Origin: Nocardiopsis sinuspersici | Lineage (GTDB): Bacteria > Actinomycetota > Actinomycetes > Streptosporangiales > Streptosporangiaceae | Length of the DNA: 64,000 nt | Direction of reading: 5' to 3' | Assembly: GCA_008638415.1 (NCBI GenBank) | Contig: VWVT01000009.1 | Location: 1 to 64,000 of the forward strand | In this document: one piece after another, positions 8,436-18,354 of the stretch | Layout: the number at the start of each line of letters is the position of its first letter | How positions within the stretch are numbered: the stretch's first letter is position 1 | Translations under genes and position numbers: made by a program | Notes under the pieces: model-generated | Told to the model about the DNA's origin: nothing | Databases searched by the model: none | Seen by the model: only the letters and a program-made list of their open reading frames with translations

Positions 8436-9836
8436 TCAGCTTCGGCGCAGGTCCCAGCGCGGGCCCTGCGGGGTGTCCTCGACCACGATGCCCGCCTCGG
8501 TGAGCTGGTCGCGGATCGCGTCGGCCGCCGCGTAGTCCTTGCGCCCGCGGGCCGCCTGGCGCTGCTCCAGGGCGACCGCCACCAGGGCGTCGACGACCTC
8601 GCGCAGCCCCTGGTCGCCCTCGGCCCACTGCTCGCTGAGCGGGTCCAGGCCGAGGACGTCGAGCATGGTGCGCAGCTCACCGGCGATCTCGGCGACCTGC
8701 TCCTTGCCCCCCGAGGTCAGCGCCGTGTTGCCCTCGCGGACGTGCCCGTGCACGACGGCGAGAGCCTGGGAGACCCCGAGGTCGTCGTTGAGCGCGGACG
8801 CGAACTCGGCGGGCACGTCGGCGGCGGGGGCGATCTCGCCCAGCACCTCGACGGCCCGGATCAGGAAGCCCTCGACGCGCTGGTAGGCGGTGGCCGCCTC
8901 CTGGAGCGACGCGTCGGAGTAGTCGATGGCGGAGCGGTAGTGCACGTGGCCGAGGTAGTAGCGCAGCTCGACGGGACGGACCTTGCGCACCATCTGCGGG
9001 ATGAGCAGGGAGTTGCCCAGCGACTTGCTCATCTTCTCGCCGCCCACGACGAGCATCCCGTTGTGCAGCCAGTACTGGGCGAAGCCGTCACCGGCGGCGC
9101 GGGACTGGGCGAGCTCGTTCTCGTGGTGCGGGAAGACCAGGTCCAGGCCGCCGCCGTGGATGTCGAAGCTGGGGCCCAGGTACTTGGTGGACATGGCCGA
9201 GCACTCCAGGTGCCAGCCGGGGCGGCCGCGTCCCCACGGGGTTTCCCAGCTGGGCTCCCCCGGCTTGGCGCCCTTCCAGAGGGCGAAGTCGCGGGGGTCG
9301 CGCTTGGCCCGGCCCGGGTCGGCGTCGGCCGACTCCACGACCTGGTCGGGGCGCTGGTTGGACAGCTCCCCGTAGGGCGGGTAGGAGCTCACGTCGAAGT
9401 AGACGTCGCCGGAGCCGTCACCCGCGGCGTAGGCGTGGCCCGCGTCGATGAGGCGGCGTATGAGGTCGATCATCTCGGGCACGTGTCCGGTGGCCCGCGG
9501 CTCGACGGTGGGCGGCAGGCAGCCCAGGATCTCGTAGGCGTGGGTGAAGGCGCGCTGGTTGCGCTCGCTGACCTGCCACCAGGGCACGCCCTCGTCCGCC
9601 GACACCCGGATGATCTTGTCGTCGATGTCGGTGACGTTGCGGCAGAAGGTGACGTCGTACCCCAGGTGCGTCAGCCAGCGGCGCAGGATGTCGAAGTTCA
9701 CCCCGGACCGGATGTGTCCGATGTGCGGGGGCGCCTGCACCGTGGCACCACACAGGTACAGGGAGGCGGATCCCTCACGCAGGGGGACGAACTCGCGGAC
9801 CTGTCGGGCACTGGTGTCATAGAAGCGCAGACTCAC
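8436..9836 (-). CDS. cysS: Cysteinyl-tRNA synthetase
   Basis: Class I synthetase charging tRNA-Cys, 466 residues. The HIGH-type signature is in [19 protein letters not shown], where the Cys helps bind the catalytic zinc. [10 protein letters not shown] and [18 protein letters not shown] supply further zinc ligands. The KMSKS loop is in [13 protein letters not shown]. The C-terminal anticodon-binding helical domain is complete. It is distinguished from the mycothiol ligase MshC, a relative, by its length and intact C-terminal domain. It lies 133 bp upstream of rlmB on the same strand. Confidence 0.96.
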   Translation of the reverse strand: MSLRFYDTSARQVREFVPLREGSASLYLCGATVQAPPHIGHIRSGVNFDILRRWLTHLGYDVTFCRNVTDIDDKIIRVSADEGVPWWQVSERNQRAFTHAYEILGCLPPTVEPRATGHVPEMIDLIRRLIDAGHAYAAGDGSGDVYFDVSSYPPYGELSNQRPDQVVESADADPGRAKRDPRDFALWKGAKPGEPSWETPWGRGRPGWHLECSAMSTKYLGPSFDIHGGGLDLVFPHHENELAQSRAAGDGFAQYWLHNGMLVVGGEKMSKSLGNSLLIPQMVRKVRPVELRYYLGHVHYRSAIDYSDASLQEAATAYQRVEGFLIRAVEVLGEIAPAADVPAEFASALNDDLGVSQALAVVHGHVREGNTALTSGGKEQVAEIAGELRTMLDVLGLDPLSEQWAEGDQGLREVVDALVAVALEQRQAARGRKDYAAADAIRDQLTEAGIVVEDTPQGPRWDLRRS

Positions 9837-10130
9837 GTTGTCAAGCGTAGCCGCTTTCCCCTCCCGCGGACGTCACAGATCAGGAAGCACGGCCCCCGTG
9901 GAAGTCTTCACGGACATCCCCAAGTGCGTATATGTGATTAGCCGTATTCCGGCAGCCGTGGCGTGAGACAGCTCCACCACAAAGCCCGTCTCCTTCCATC
10001 GCCGAGCCACTATCCACTGCATATCCCGACAGAACGGCACAGAACGCCTTCAGGACGGCTCGTCTGGAAGCGGTCATAATCATCCGGAATCTCGTGTTCG
10101 CGGCACCGCCTCGACTACGCTGCGGAGGCG
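9837..10130. other. Intergenic region with locally lower GC
   Basis: This divergent region between cysS and a membrane protein gene is clearly less GC-rich than its surroundings (around 9930-10080). It must hold promoters for both genes. A possible minus-strand reading frame has codon use unlike neighbouring genes and is not accepted as a gene. Confidence 0.5.
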
Positions 10131-12101
<1,971 letters not shown>

Positions 12102-12110
12102 CCGCGCGGG

Positions 12111-12974
12111 TCAGCGTGCGTCGTACGGCGGCGAGACGTGGTCGGTCCGCCCGGGGCGGGTGATCGCGATTCCGGCGATCCCGCCCTGGCGGATGTCGAA
12201 GCGGATGACCGCCAACGGGCGGCCCCCCGGTGCGATGACGGCCCCGGGGCGGCCGTCGACGAGCATCGGGACGCTCGCGTGCACCCGGTCGGTGAAGTGA
12301 CCGGTCTCCTCGGCCACGTTCCGGGCGCCGCGGACCTCGGCGGCGGCGCCCTCGGGGAGGACGTCCGGGTCGACCGTGCGTACGACGTCCGGCACCATCA
12401 GGGCCATGAGCCGATTGACGTCCCCTCCCCTGGCGGCGGCCAGGAAGGCATCGACGATCCCCGTGTGCGCGGCCTGGTCGGCGGACCCCGCGCCGACACC
12501 GGAACCGGGGGCCCGTAGGCGGATCCGGGCCCGGCTGGCCAGCTTCCTGACGTTCACCGGCGCGGTGTCCAGCACGGACGCGACCTGGTCGAAGGGCACG
12601 GCGAACAGGTCGTGCAGGACGTAGGCCACCCGCTGGGCGGGCGTGAGCCGGCCGAGCAGGACCATCAGCGCGCGTGAGACGTCCTCGCGGCGGAGGACCT
12701 CCTCGTCGGCGGCGAGTTGTTCACCCGGGACCGCCTCGGCGAGCAGCGGGACCTCGCCGCGTCGCTCCCGTGCGCGCAACTGGTCCAGGCACAGCCTCGC
12801 GGTCACGGTGGTGAACCACCCGTCCGGGTTGTCGATCTCTTGTGGCCGGGCGGTCTGCGTGCGGAGCCATGCCGCCTGCACGGCGTCCTCGGCGTCGTGG
12901 ACCGAGCCCACGATCCGATGGGCGAGGGAGAGCAGTCGGGGCCGGGCGGCCTGGAACTCGTCGATCAGATCCAC
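12111..12974 (-). CDS. ECF sigma factor, SigJ/ECF41-like, with SnoaL-like C-terminus
   Basis: 287 residues from GTG at 12974, with AGGTGACC as ribosome site. Sigma region 2 spans RPRLLSLAHRIVGSVHDAED and the -10 recognition helix includes NPDGWFTTVTARLCLDQLRA. Region 4 spans LTPAQRVAYVLHDLFAVPFD and the helix VNVRKLASRARIRLR. From about residue 165 a SnoaL-like domain follows (GIVDAFLAAARGGDVNRLMA), which in this family acts as a built-in regulator in place of an anti-sigma factor. The divergent DoxX gene is a typical genomic partner and likely target. The trigger is unknown. Confidence 0.88.
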   Translation of the reverse strand: MDLIDEFQAARPRLLSLAHRIVGSVHDAEDAVQAAWLRTQTARPQEIDNPDGWFTTVTARLCLDQLRARERRGEVPLLAEAVPGEQLAADEEVLRREDVSRALMVLLGRLTPAQRVAYVLHDLFAVPFDQVASVLDTAPVNVRKLASRARIRLRAPGSGVGAGSADQAAHTGIVDAFLAAARGGDVNRLMALMVPDVVRTVDPDVLPEGAAAEVRGARNVAEETGHFTDRVHASVPMLVDGRPGAVIAPGGRPLAVIRFDIRQGGIAGIAITRPGRTDHVSPPYDAR

Positions 12975-12981
12975 GTTCGTC

Positions 12982-13008
12982 GGTCACCTTTCGCGCTCGC
13001 GGGGCGTC
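12982..13008 (+). promoter_or_regulatory. Candidate ECF41-type promoter for the DoxX gene
   Basis: GGTCACC and CGTC are separated by exactly 16 bases, close to the published ECF41 pattern TGTCACA-N16-CGTC. It sits between the divergent sigma gene and the DoxX unit and points to DoxX. Two of the seven -35 bases differ from consensus. Confidence 0.55.
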
Positions 13009-13060
13009 AGGACGATCGGGTGACCAGACAACGACGTACTCGTGCACGAGGGAGACGACC

Positions 13061-13102
13061 ATGAGCGTACAGACCGTCCGGTTCCGGCGGTACGACGGAT
13101 GA
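13061..13102 (+). CDS. 13-residue leader ORF overlapping the DoxX start
   Basis: An ORF with a good ribosome site (GAGGGAG) encodes 13 residues, MSVQTVRFRRYDG, and ends in an ATGA overlap with the DoxX ATG at 13099. The arrangement suggests translational coupling, since DoxX has no strong ribosome site of its own. It may be a leader or the relic of a former first gene. An alternative is that DoxX starts at GTG 13042 in its own frame and this ORF is not used. Confidence 0.45.
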   Translation: MSVQTVRFRRYDG

Positions 13103-13467
13103 ACGGCGGAGTCCCGACGGCCCTGGCCGTCGTCACGGCGACGTGCGCCCTCGCCAACGCCCTCATCGTCGTCGCCGACCTGTCACGGGCCCGGTTCGTC
13201 CTGGCGAACGCCGCTGAGGTGGGACTGAGCCCGGCCGCGATTCCCCGTCTGGCGGCGCTCAAGGGCGCCGGTGCGGTCGGTCTGGCGGTCGGACTCGCCG
13301 GAGTGGCGTGGCTCGGGCTGGCCGCGGCCGTGGGCCTGGTCCTCTTCTTCACCGGAGCGGTCGTGGCGCACGTGCGCGCCGGAGTCCTCCACAACATCGG
13401 CTTCCCGCTGCTGTACCTGGCTCTGGCCGCCGGGGCCCTGGCCCACTTCGCACGGAACGTCCTCTGA
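13099..13467 (+). CDS. DoxX family membrane protein
   Basis: Small integral membrane protein of about 122 residues from ATG 13099 (141 from GTG 13042). It has four hydrophobic segments: ALAVVTATCALANALIVVAD; GAGAVGLAVGLAGVAWLGLA; AVGLVLFFTGAVVAHV; and GFPLLYLALAAGALAHFA. Basic and conserved residues between segments 1 and 2 (LSPAAIPRLAALKGAGAVGL) fit DoxX/DUF4267-like proteins. In actinobacteria these often sit beside SigJ-type sigma factors; some take part in oxidative stress responses. Here it is divergent from such a sigma gene and preceded by a matching promoter, so control by that factor is likely. Confidence 0.8.
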   Translation: MNGGVPTALAVVTATCALANALIVVADLSRARFVLANAAEVGLSPAAIPRLAALKGAGAVGLAVGLAGVAWLGLAAAVGLVLFFTGAVVAHVRAGVLHNIGFPLLYLALAAGALAHFARNVL

Positions 13468-13477
13468 GGCCCGCGCC

Positions 13478-13513
13478 GACCGCGGATACGCCCCGGCGTG
13501 GCCGTCCGCGGTC
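13478..13513. terminator. Bidirectional hairpin between doxX and ispF
   Basis: A perfect 9-bp inverted repeat, GACCGCGGA with TCCGCGGTC, 18-base spacer, begins 11 bases after the DoxX stop and lies between convergent genes, so it could serve both. Confidence 0.6.
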
Positions 13514-13557
13514 CGCCGGCACGGCGAGGTCCCCGCCGCACGGTGAGGGGGACGGGC

Positions 13558-14028
13558 TCAGTCCAGGGGGGCGCACAGGGCCGTCGCGACGGCCGCGATG
13601 CCCTCTCCCCGGCCGGTGAGGCCCAGGCCGTCGGTGGTGGTCGCCGACACGCTCACGGGCGCGCCCACGACCTCCGAGAGCGTCTTCTCGGCCTCGGCGC
13701 GCCTGGGGGCGAACTTGGGGCGGTTGCTGATGATCTGCACGGCCACGTTGCCGATCTCGAAACCGGCCGCGCGTACGCGTGCGGCGGTCTCGGCCAGCAG
13801 GGCGGCGCCCGAGGCGCCCTTCCACCGCGGCTCGGCGGTGCCGAAGTTGGACCCGAGGTCCCCCAGGCCGCACGCGGACAGCAGCGCGTCGCACGCGGCG
13901 TGGGCGGCGACGTCGCCGTCGGAATGGCCGCTGACGCCCTCTTCTCCCGGCCATTCCAAACCGGCGAGGAAAAGGGTGCGTTCAGGCGAGAACGGGTGGA
14001 CGTCGGTTCCGACGCCCACCCGAGGCAT
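13558..14028 (-). CDS. ispF: 2-C-methyl-D-erythritol 2,4-cyclodiphosphate synthase
   Basis: Fifth enzyme of the MEP isoprenoid pathway, cyclising CDP-methylerythritol 2-phosphate with loss of CMP. About 156 residues from the ATG giving [13 protein letters not shown]; a start three codons earlier is possible. Metal ligands are in GTDVHPF and [18 protein letters not shown]. The family signature [19 protein letters not shown] is near the end. It is downstream of carD on the same strand with a 35-bp gap. In many actinobacteria ispD lies between carD and ispF; it is not here and must be elsewhere if the pathway is complete. Confidence 0.95.
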   Translation of the reverse strand: MPRVGVGTDVHPFSPERTLFLAGLEWPGEEGVSGHSDGDVAAHAACDALLSACGLGDLGSNFGTAEPRWKGASGAALLAETAARVRAAGFEIGNVAVQIISNRPKFAPRRAEAEKTLSEVVGAPVSVSATTTDGLGLTGRGEGIAAVATALCAPLD

Positions 14029-14063
14029 TTTCGTCATGAATTACGTGATTCCGAGACCGGGAT

Positions 14064-14546
14064 TCAGTTCGTGAGAACCTCGTCGAGGAGGGCCTCGGCC
14101 TTGTCCTCGTTGGTCTTTTCGGCGAGGGCGAGTTCGCTGACGAGGATCTGCCGCGCCTTGGCGAGCATCCGCTTCTCGCCGGCGGACAGACCGCGCTCCT
14201 TGTCCCGCCTCCACAGGTCACGGACCACCTCGGCGACCTTGTTGACGTCGCCCGACGCCAACTTCTCCAAGTTGGCCTTGTAGCGCCTGGACCAGTTGGT
14301 GGGCTCTTCGGTGTGCGGTGCGCGCAGCACCTCGAAGACCTTGTCCAGGCCCTCCTGCCCCACCACGTCGCGAACGCCGACGTCCTCGGCGTTCGCGGCC
14401 GGCACACGCACCGTCAGATCGCCCTTGTCGACCCTCAGAACGAGGTAGGTTCTGTCCTCGCCCTTAATGGTGCGAGTCTCGATCGCTTCAATACGAGCAG
14501 CCCCATGATGGGGGTAGACAACAGTGTCGCCGACCTTGAAAGCCAT
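14064..14546 (-). CDS. carD: CarD-family RNA polymerase-binding regulator
   Basis: 160 residues. The N-terminal Tudor-like RNA polymerase interaction domain starts [20 protein letters not shown]. The C-terminal helical DNA-binding domain includes [20 protein letters not shown] and the tryptophan in [20 protein letters not shown]. In mycobacteria CarD stabilises the open promoter complex, notably at rRNA promoters. Full family length, so a functional protein is expected. First gene of a carD-ispF unit. Confidence 0.96.
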   Translation of the reverse strand: MAFKVGDTVVYPHHGAARIEAIETRTIKGEDRTYLVLRVDKGDLTVRVPAANAEDVGVRDVVGQEGLDKVFEVLRAPHTEEPTNWSRRYKANLEKLASGDVNKVAEVVRDLWRRDKERGLSAGEKRMLAKARQILVSELALAEKTNEDKAEALLDEVLTN

Positions 14547-14877
14547 GTGACAGGTACCCCTTCCGCTACCACAAGGATACCACGAATCCGTGACTTAACG
14601 TACCTATTAGGTTTGCGAACACGCAGGTCAGGCCACACTTTTTAGGGCTTGACAAAGTGTACCCGAAGTTCGCGGCGTGCCTGGTCAGGCCATGTACGCA
14701 AGGGCTTCCGGGCACCCGGGCGCAGCCGTGGCCGACCCTTCGGGCGGGGTTTCGCGGCGGTGTGCGGCGGCGCGGAAGCGATGGATGTCACGACACCGGG
14801 TCACCCCCGACACAGGGCCCCGGAGACGGCCGCGGCCCCCGGCCCGAGCGGCGCGGGAGAGGGCCGCGCGAGCGCGG
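14547..14877. other. Intergenic region upstream of carD
   Basis: 331 bp between carD and the end of phoU, both on the minus strand. The part next to carD (about 14555-14625) is AT-richer, with TATCCT and TAAC-type hexamers fitting a carD promoter that I cannot place exactly. On the plus strand a TTGACA occurs at 14649-14654 without a convincing -10. The rest is GC-rich with no convincing ORF. Confidence 0.4.
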
Positions 14878-15540
14878 TCACCCCTCCGGGTCGTAGTCCT
14901 CCCGCTTCTCTCCCGTCACCATGTAGACGAGGTTGTCGGCGACGTGCACCGCGTGGTCACCGAAGCGTTCGTAGAACCGGCCGACGAGGGTGACGTCCAT
15001 GGTGGCCTCCACCCCGTACTCCCAGCCGGGGGAGAGGATGCGCTGCAACAGCTTGCGGCGCAGCCGGTCCATCGTGTCGTCGTCCTTGTCCAGCTCCAGC
15101 GCGGTGTCCGGGTCGCGCCCCGTGATGACCTCGCCGGCCTTCGTCACCAGCAGTTCCGCCTGGTGGCCCATCTCCAGAACGATCGACCTGACCGGCTTGG
15201 GGATCGCGGAGTCCGGGTGCCGGCGCCTCGCGATCTTGGCCAGGTGGACGGCGTGGTCGCCCATCCGCTCCAGGTCGCCGCGCATGTAGAGCGAGGTGAT
15301 GATGGTCCGCAGGTCCGAGGCGACCGGCTGCTGCCGCGCCATCAGGCTGAAGGCGGTGTCCTCGATCTCCTGGTCGAGGCTGTTGATCGCCTCGTCACCG
15401 GAGATGACCTCCTGGGCCGCCTCCAGGTCACTGTCCAGCAGAGCCGTGGTCGCACGAGCGACGGCGTGCCGGGCGAGCCGTGTCATCTCGACGAGGCGTT
15501 CGCTCAGGCTGTCGAGGTCGTCGTGGTAGGTATCGCGCAT
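14878..15540 (-). CDS. phoU: PhoU, phosphate signalling regulator
   Basis: 220 residues, a duplicated three-helix PhoU fold. Each repeat has the metal-cluster pattern: ERMGDHAVHLAKIARRR in the first half and YERFGDHAVHVADNLVYMV in the second. PhoU links the Pst phosphate transporter to the phosphate-sensing kinase, keeping it off when phosphate is plentiful. It is transcribed divergently from senX3-regX3, the classical actinobacterial arrangement. A PHO-box-like direct repeat lies in the shared region. Confidence 0.95.
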   Translation of the reverse strand: MRDTYHDDLDSLSERLVEMTRLARHAVARATTALLDSDLEAAQEVISGDEAINSLDQEIEDTAFSLMARQQPVASDLRTIITSLYMRGDLERMGDHAVHLAKIARRRHPDSAIPKPVRSIVLEMGHQAELLVTKAGEVITGRDPDTALELDKDDDTMDRLRRKLLQRILSPGWEYGVEATMDVTLVGRFYERFGDHAVHVADNLVYMVTGEKREDYDPEG

Positions 15541-15559
15541 GGCGTCAATGCTCCCAGTG

Positions 15560-15592
15560 GTTGTTTGAAGGATCGGCCAAGAATTGGTGAAC
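15560..15592 (-). promoter_or_regulatory. PHO-box-like direct repeats upstream of phoU
   Basis: Read on the minus strand, three consecutive 11-bp units start GTTCACC, CTTGGCC and CTTCAAA. The first matches the core of actinobacterial PHO boxes, where PhoP or RegX3 binds; the others are weaker. Confidence 0.4.
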
Positions 15593-15652
15593 GATGGAAG
15601 AAGCTCGGTTGTGTCACACGCCCCGACCGGGTAAAGATCCCGTCCGCACGTT

Positions 15653-15658
15653 TACGAT
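15653..15658 (+). promoter_or_regulatory. -10 element for leaderless senX3 transcript
   Basis: TACGAT lies exactly 6 bases before the GTG start of senX3, and there is no Shine-Dalgarno sequence. A leaderless mRNA starting at the GTG is predicted. Confidence 0.5.
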
Positions 15659-15664
15659 CGAAAC

Positions 15665-16858
15665 GTGCAAGGGGAACTTCTCACCGCCGTGACCGGCATC
15701 ATCGGACTCGTCGCGGGCGTCGTCATCGGCGTCCTCGCCGGAGCCCTCTTCCGTACGGGCGCCACCTCGCGACAGACTCCGACGCCGGAGCGCCGGGCCG
15801 GCAGTACGCTTCCACCCGGTATCGCCGAGGTGCTCTCCGCCCTTCCCTCCTCCGCGGTGGTCCTGGACTCCGCCGACAGGGTCCTGCGGGCGTCCTCCGC
15901 CGCGCGTGCCTTCGGCATCGTCCGGGGCGAGGAGCTGGTGATAAGCGAGCTCCTGGCCCTGGCCCGGCAGGTACGGCGGGACGGCGTCATCCGGGAGACC
16001 GACATCGAGGTGGCCGTACGCAAGTTCGGCCCCGACGCCACGTCCTTCGCCGTGCGGGTGGCACCCCTGGGGGGCACCGGGCTGGTGCTGGTCCTGGCCG
16101 AGGACCAGACCGAACACCGACGCCTGGAGGCGGTACGCCGCGACTTCGTCGCCAACATCTCGCATGAGCTGAAGACTCCGGTGGGCGCTTTGTCCTTGCT
16201 GGCGGAAACCGTACAGGACGCCAGCGACGACCCGGAAGCCGTGCGCCGCTTCACCGAGCGCATGCAGACGGAGGCCTCCCGGCTGACGGCGGTCATCCAG
16301 GACCTCATCACGCTCTCCCGCATCCAGGGCGCCGAACCGATGGCCGAACCCACCCGGGTCGAACTCGGACCCGTCGTGGAGGAGGCCCTGGACTCGGTGC
16401 GGATGCCCGCGGACGCCAAGGGGATCGAACTGGTCGGCAGCGGCGCCGAGGGCGTCACCGTCCTGGGCGACGAGGGGCTGCTGGGCACGGCCCTGCGCAA
16501 CCTGGTCGCCAACGCCGTGGCCTACAGCCCCAAGAACACCCGGGTCGCCGTGTCGGTCGGGGTGACCAGGTCGAGCGTGGACATCAGCGTCGCCGACCAG
16601 GGCATCGGGATCCCGCAGCAGGACCTGGAAAGGATCTTCGAGCGGTTCTACCGTGTGGACGCCGCTCGGAGCCGGGCCACCGGAGGTACCGGTCTGGGCC
16701 TGGCGATCGTCAAGCACATCATGACCCACCACCGTGGAGAAGTGACCGTGTGGAGCAAGGAGGGGTCGGGTTCGACGTTCACTCTGCGTCTGCCCAGACC
16801 CGAGAGCCGGGGGCCCGAGGCCGCCCGGAACACCGACCGTCAGGAGGCGGCACAGTGA
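15665..16858 (+). CDS. senX3: Phosphate-responsive sensor histidine kinase SenX3/PhoR
   Basis: 397 residues from GTG. One N-terminal membrane segment (ITGLVAGVVIGVLAG-like, residues about 8-28) is followed by a PAS-like region. The HisKA domain has the phospho-acceptor His in FVANISHELKTPVGALSLLA. The ATP-binding domain has the N box NLVANAVAYSPKNTRV, the G1 box DQGIGIPQQDLERIFERFYR and the G2 box GGTGLGLAIVKHI. It has no large extracellular sensor, as expected for SenX3, which senses phosphate state through PhoU and Pst. It overlaps regX3 by 4 bases (GTGA), so the two are translationally coupled. Confidence 0.94.
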   Translation: MQGELLTAVTGIIGLVAGVVIGVLAGALFRTGATSRQTPTPERRAGSTLPPGIAEVLSALPSSAVVLDSADRVLRASSAARAFGIVRGEELVISELLALARQVRRDGVIRETDIEVAVRKFGPDATSFAVRVAPLGGTGLVLVLAEDQTEHRRLEAVRRDFVANISHELKTPVGALSLLAETVQDASDDPEAVRRFTERMQTEASRLTAVIQDLITLSRIQGAEPMAEPTRVELGPVVEEALDSVRMPADAKGIELVGSGAEGVTVLGDEGLLGTALRNLVANAVAYSPKNTRVAVSVGVTRSSVDISVADQGIGIPQQDLERIFERFYRVDAARSRATGGTGLGLAIVKHIMTHHRGEVTVWSKEGSGSTFTLRLPRPESRGPEAARNTDRQEAAQ

Positions 16859-17550
16859 CGCGTGTACTCGTTGTCGAGGACGAGGAATCCTACAGCGACG
16901 CCCTGTCGTACATGCTGCGCAAGGAGGGCTTCGAGGTCGCCGTGGCGCCCACCGGGACCGTGGCGTTGGAGACCTTCGACCGTACCGGGGCCGACCTGGT
17001 GCTGCTGGACCTGATGCTGCCAGGGCTGTCGGGGACCGAGGTGTGCCGGACCCTGCGGCAGAAGTCCAACGTCCCCGTGATCATGCTGACCGCCAAGGAC
17101 TCCGAGATCGACAAGGTCGTCGGTCTGGAACTGGGCGCCGACGACTACGTGACCAAGCCCTTCTCCTCCCGCGAGCTGGTGGCGCGGATCCGCGCGGTGC
17201 TGCGCCGCCGGGGCGAGGAGGAGGTCGTGCTGCCCGCCGCGCTGGAGGCCGGTCCCGTCCGCATGGACGTGGAGCGGCACGTGGTGACGGTGCGCGGCGA
17301 GAACGTGCAGCTTCCCCTGAAGGAGTTCGAGCTGCTGGAGGTGCTCCTGCGCAACGCCGGGCGGGTGCTCACCCGGATGCAGCTCATCGACCGCGTGTGG
17401 GGCGCCGACTACGTCGGTGACACCAAGACCCTCGACGTGCACGTCAAGCGGCTGCGCGCGAAGATCGAGGAGGACCCCGGCAGCCCGAGGTACATCGTGA
17501 CCGTGCGCGGTCTGGGCTACAAGTTCGAGCCGGTGACCGTCGACGTCTGA
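16855..17550 (+). CDS. regX3: Response regulator RegX3/PhoP, OmpR family
   Basis: 231 residues from the GTG inside the senX3 stop overlap. The receiver domain has an acidic pocket in VLVVEDEES, the phosphorylated Asp in VLLDLMLPGLSGTEVC and the Lys in DDYVTKPFSSRELVARI. The C-terminal winged helix includes LPLKEFELLEVLLRNAGRVL and the recognition helix TKTLDVHVKRLRAKIEEDP. It activates phosphate-starvation genes in actinobacteria. A strong inverted repeat follows the stop. Confidence 0.95.
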   Translation: MTRVLVVEDEESYSDALSYMLRKEGFEVAVAPTGTVALETFDRTGADLVLLDLMLPGLSGTEVCRTLRQKSNVPVIMLTAKDSEIDKVVGLELGADDYVTKPFSSRELVARIRAVLRRRGEEEVVLPAALEAGPVRMDVERHVVTVRGENVQLPLKEFELLEVLLRNAGRVLTRMQLIDRVWGADYVGDTKTLDVHVKRLRAKIEEDPGSPRYIVTVRGLGYKFEPVTVDV

Positions 17551-17607
17551 GGGACACGGGACGCCCCCTCCGGGACTCCCCCTCTCCACCGGTGGTTCCC
17601 GTGTCCC
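17551..17607 (+). terminator. Inverted repeat after regX3
   Basis: GGGACACGGGA immediately after the regX3 stop pairs perfectly with TCCCGTGTCCC at 17597-17607, giving an 11-bp stem with a 35-base loop. Likely the terminator of the senX3-regX3 operon. Confidence 0.55.
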
Positions 17608-17895
17608 GGGCCGTGGCGCCGGCCACAGCCCGGGATGCGCGCCGTCGGGCCCCTCGCGCGCCGTCGGGTCCCCTGCGGGCCGTCGGCGTCCGGGGCCGGA
17701 CACGGTCCCCGCCGCGGCGGTCCGGTCCGGGCGCCCCCAGGCGCCCCCAGGCGGCCCGTGGCAGGACGGAGCGTCCCCGAGCGGCCCGGGAAGGTCCCCA
17801 GGCGGCCGGAGCGGCCTCCGGGCGACACGTGGCGGGCCCCACCGGCCCGGGACGGCGGCTCCCAGCGGTCCGGGTCAGGCCCCGGCCGACCCGGT
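17608..17895. other. GC-rich convergent intergenic region with short repeats
   Basis: With the terminator above it forms a 345-bp gap between convergent regX3 and dtd. It contains imperfect repeats of CCGTCGGG around 17640-17690 and a tandem GCGCCCCCAG repeat around 17730-17750. No supported gene is seen. Confidence 0.5.
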
Positions 17896-18321
17896 TCAGG
17901 CCTCCAGGACGACGGTGAAGGGCCCCTCGTTGGTGAGGGCGACCGACATCTTCGCGCCGAACACCCCGGTGGCGACCTCGGCGCCCAACTCCCGCAACTC
18001 CTTGACGACCGCGTCCACGAGGGGCTCGGCGACGGGTCCGGGGGCGGCGGCCTGCCAGGTGGGGCGGCGGCCCTTGCGCGCGTCGCCGTAGAGCGTGAAC
18101 TGGCTGACCACGAGCAGCGGCGCGCCGATGTCGGAGCACGAGCGCTCGTCCTCCAGGATCCGCAGCGTCCACAGCTTCCTGGCGATCCTGGCCGCCTCGG
18201 CGGCGGTGTCGGTGTGGGTCACCCCCACGAGCGCCATCAGGCCGGGCCCGTCGACCTCTCCGACCACCTCGCCGTCCACCGTCACCGACGCGTGCGACAC
18301 CCGCTGCACGACCGCGCGCAT
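17896..18321 (-). CDS. dtd: D-aminoacyl-tRNA deacylase
   Basis: 141 residues, full DTD length. It removes D-amino acids (and glycine from tRNA-Ala) from mischarged tRNAs. The N-terminus [20 protein letters not shown] is characteristic. The catalytic-site motifs are [19 protein letters not shown] (SQFTL) and, in place of the usual GPVT, the C-terminal [10 protein letters not shown], which is close to the canonical NxGPVT. Located 33 bp upstream of nothing essential; the next minus-strand gene upstream of it is unrelated. Confidence 0.94.
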   Translation of the reverse strand: MRAVVQRVSHASVTVDGEVVGEVDGPGLMALVGVTHTDTAAEAARIARKLWTLRILEDERSCSDIGAPLLVVSQFTLYGDARKGRRPTWQAAAPGPVAEPLVDAVVKELRELGAEVATGVFGAKMSVALTNEGPFTVVLEA

Positions 18322-18354
18322 GGTTCCTCCCTCGTGTTGCCTTCTCCGGCGGTC

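Noticed and set aside
14649..14654. TTGACA on the plus strand upstream of carD
   Set aside because: No -10 element at 16-19 bases and no gene on that strand to serve.
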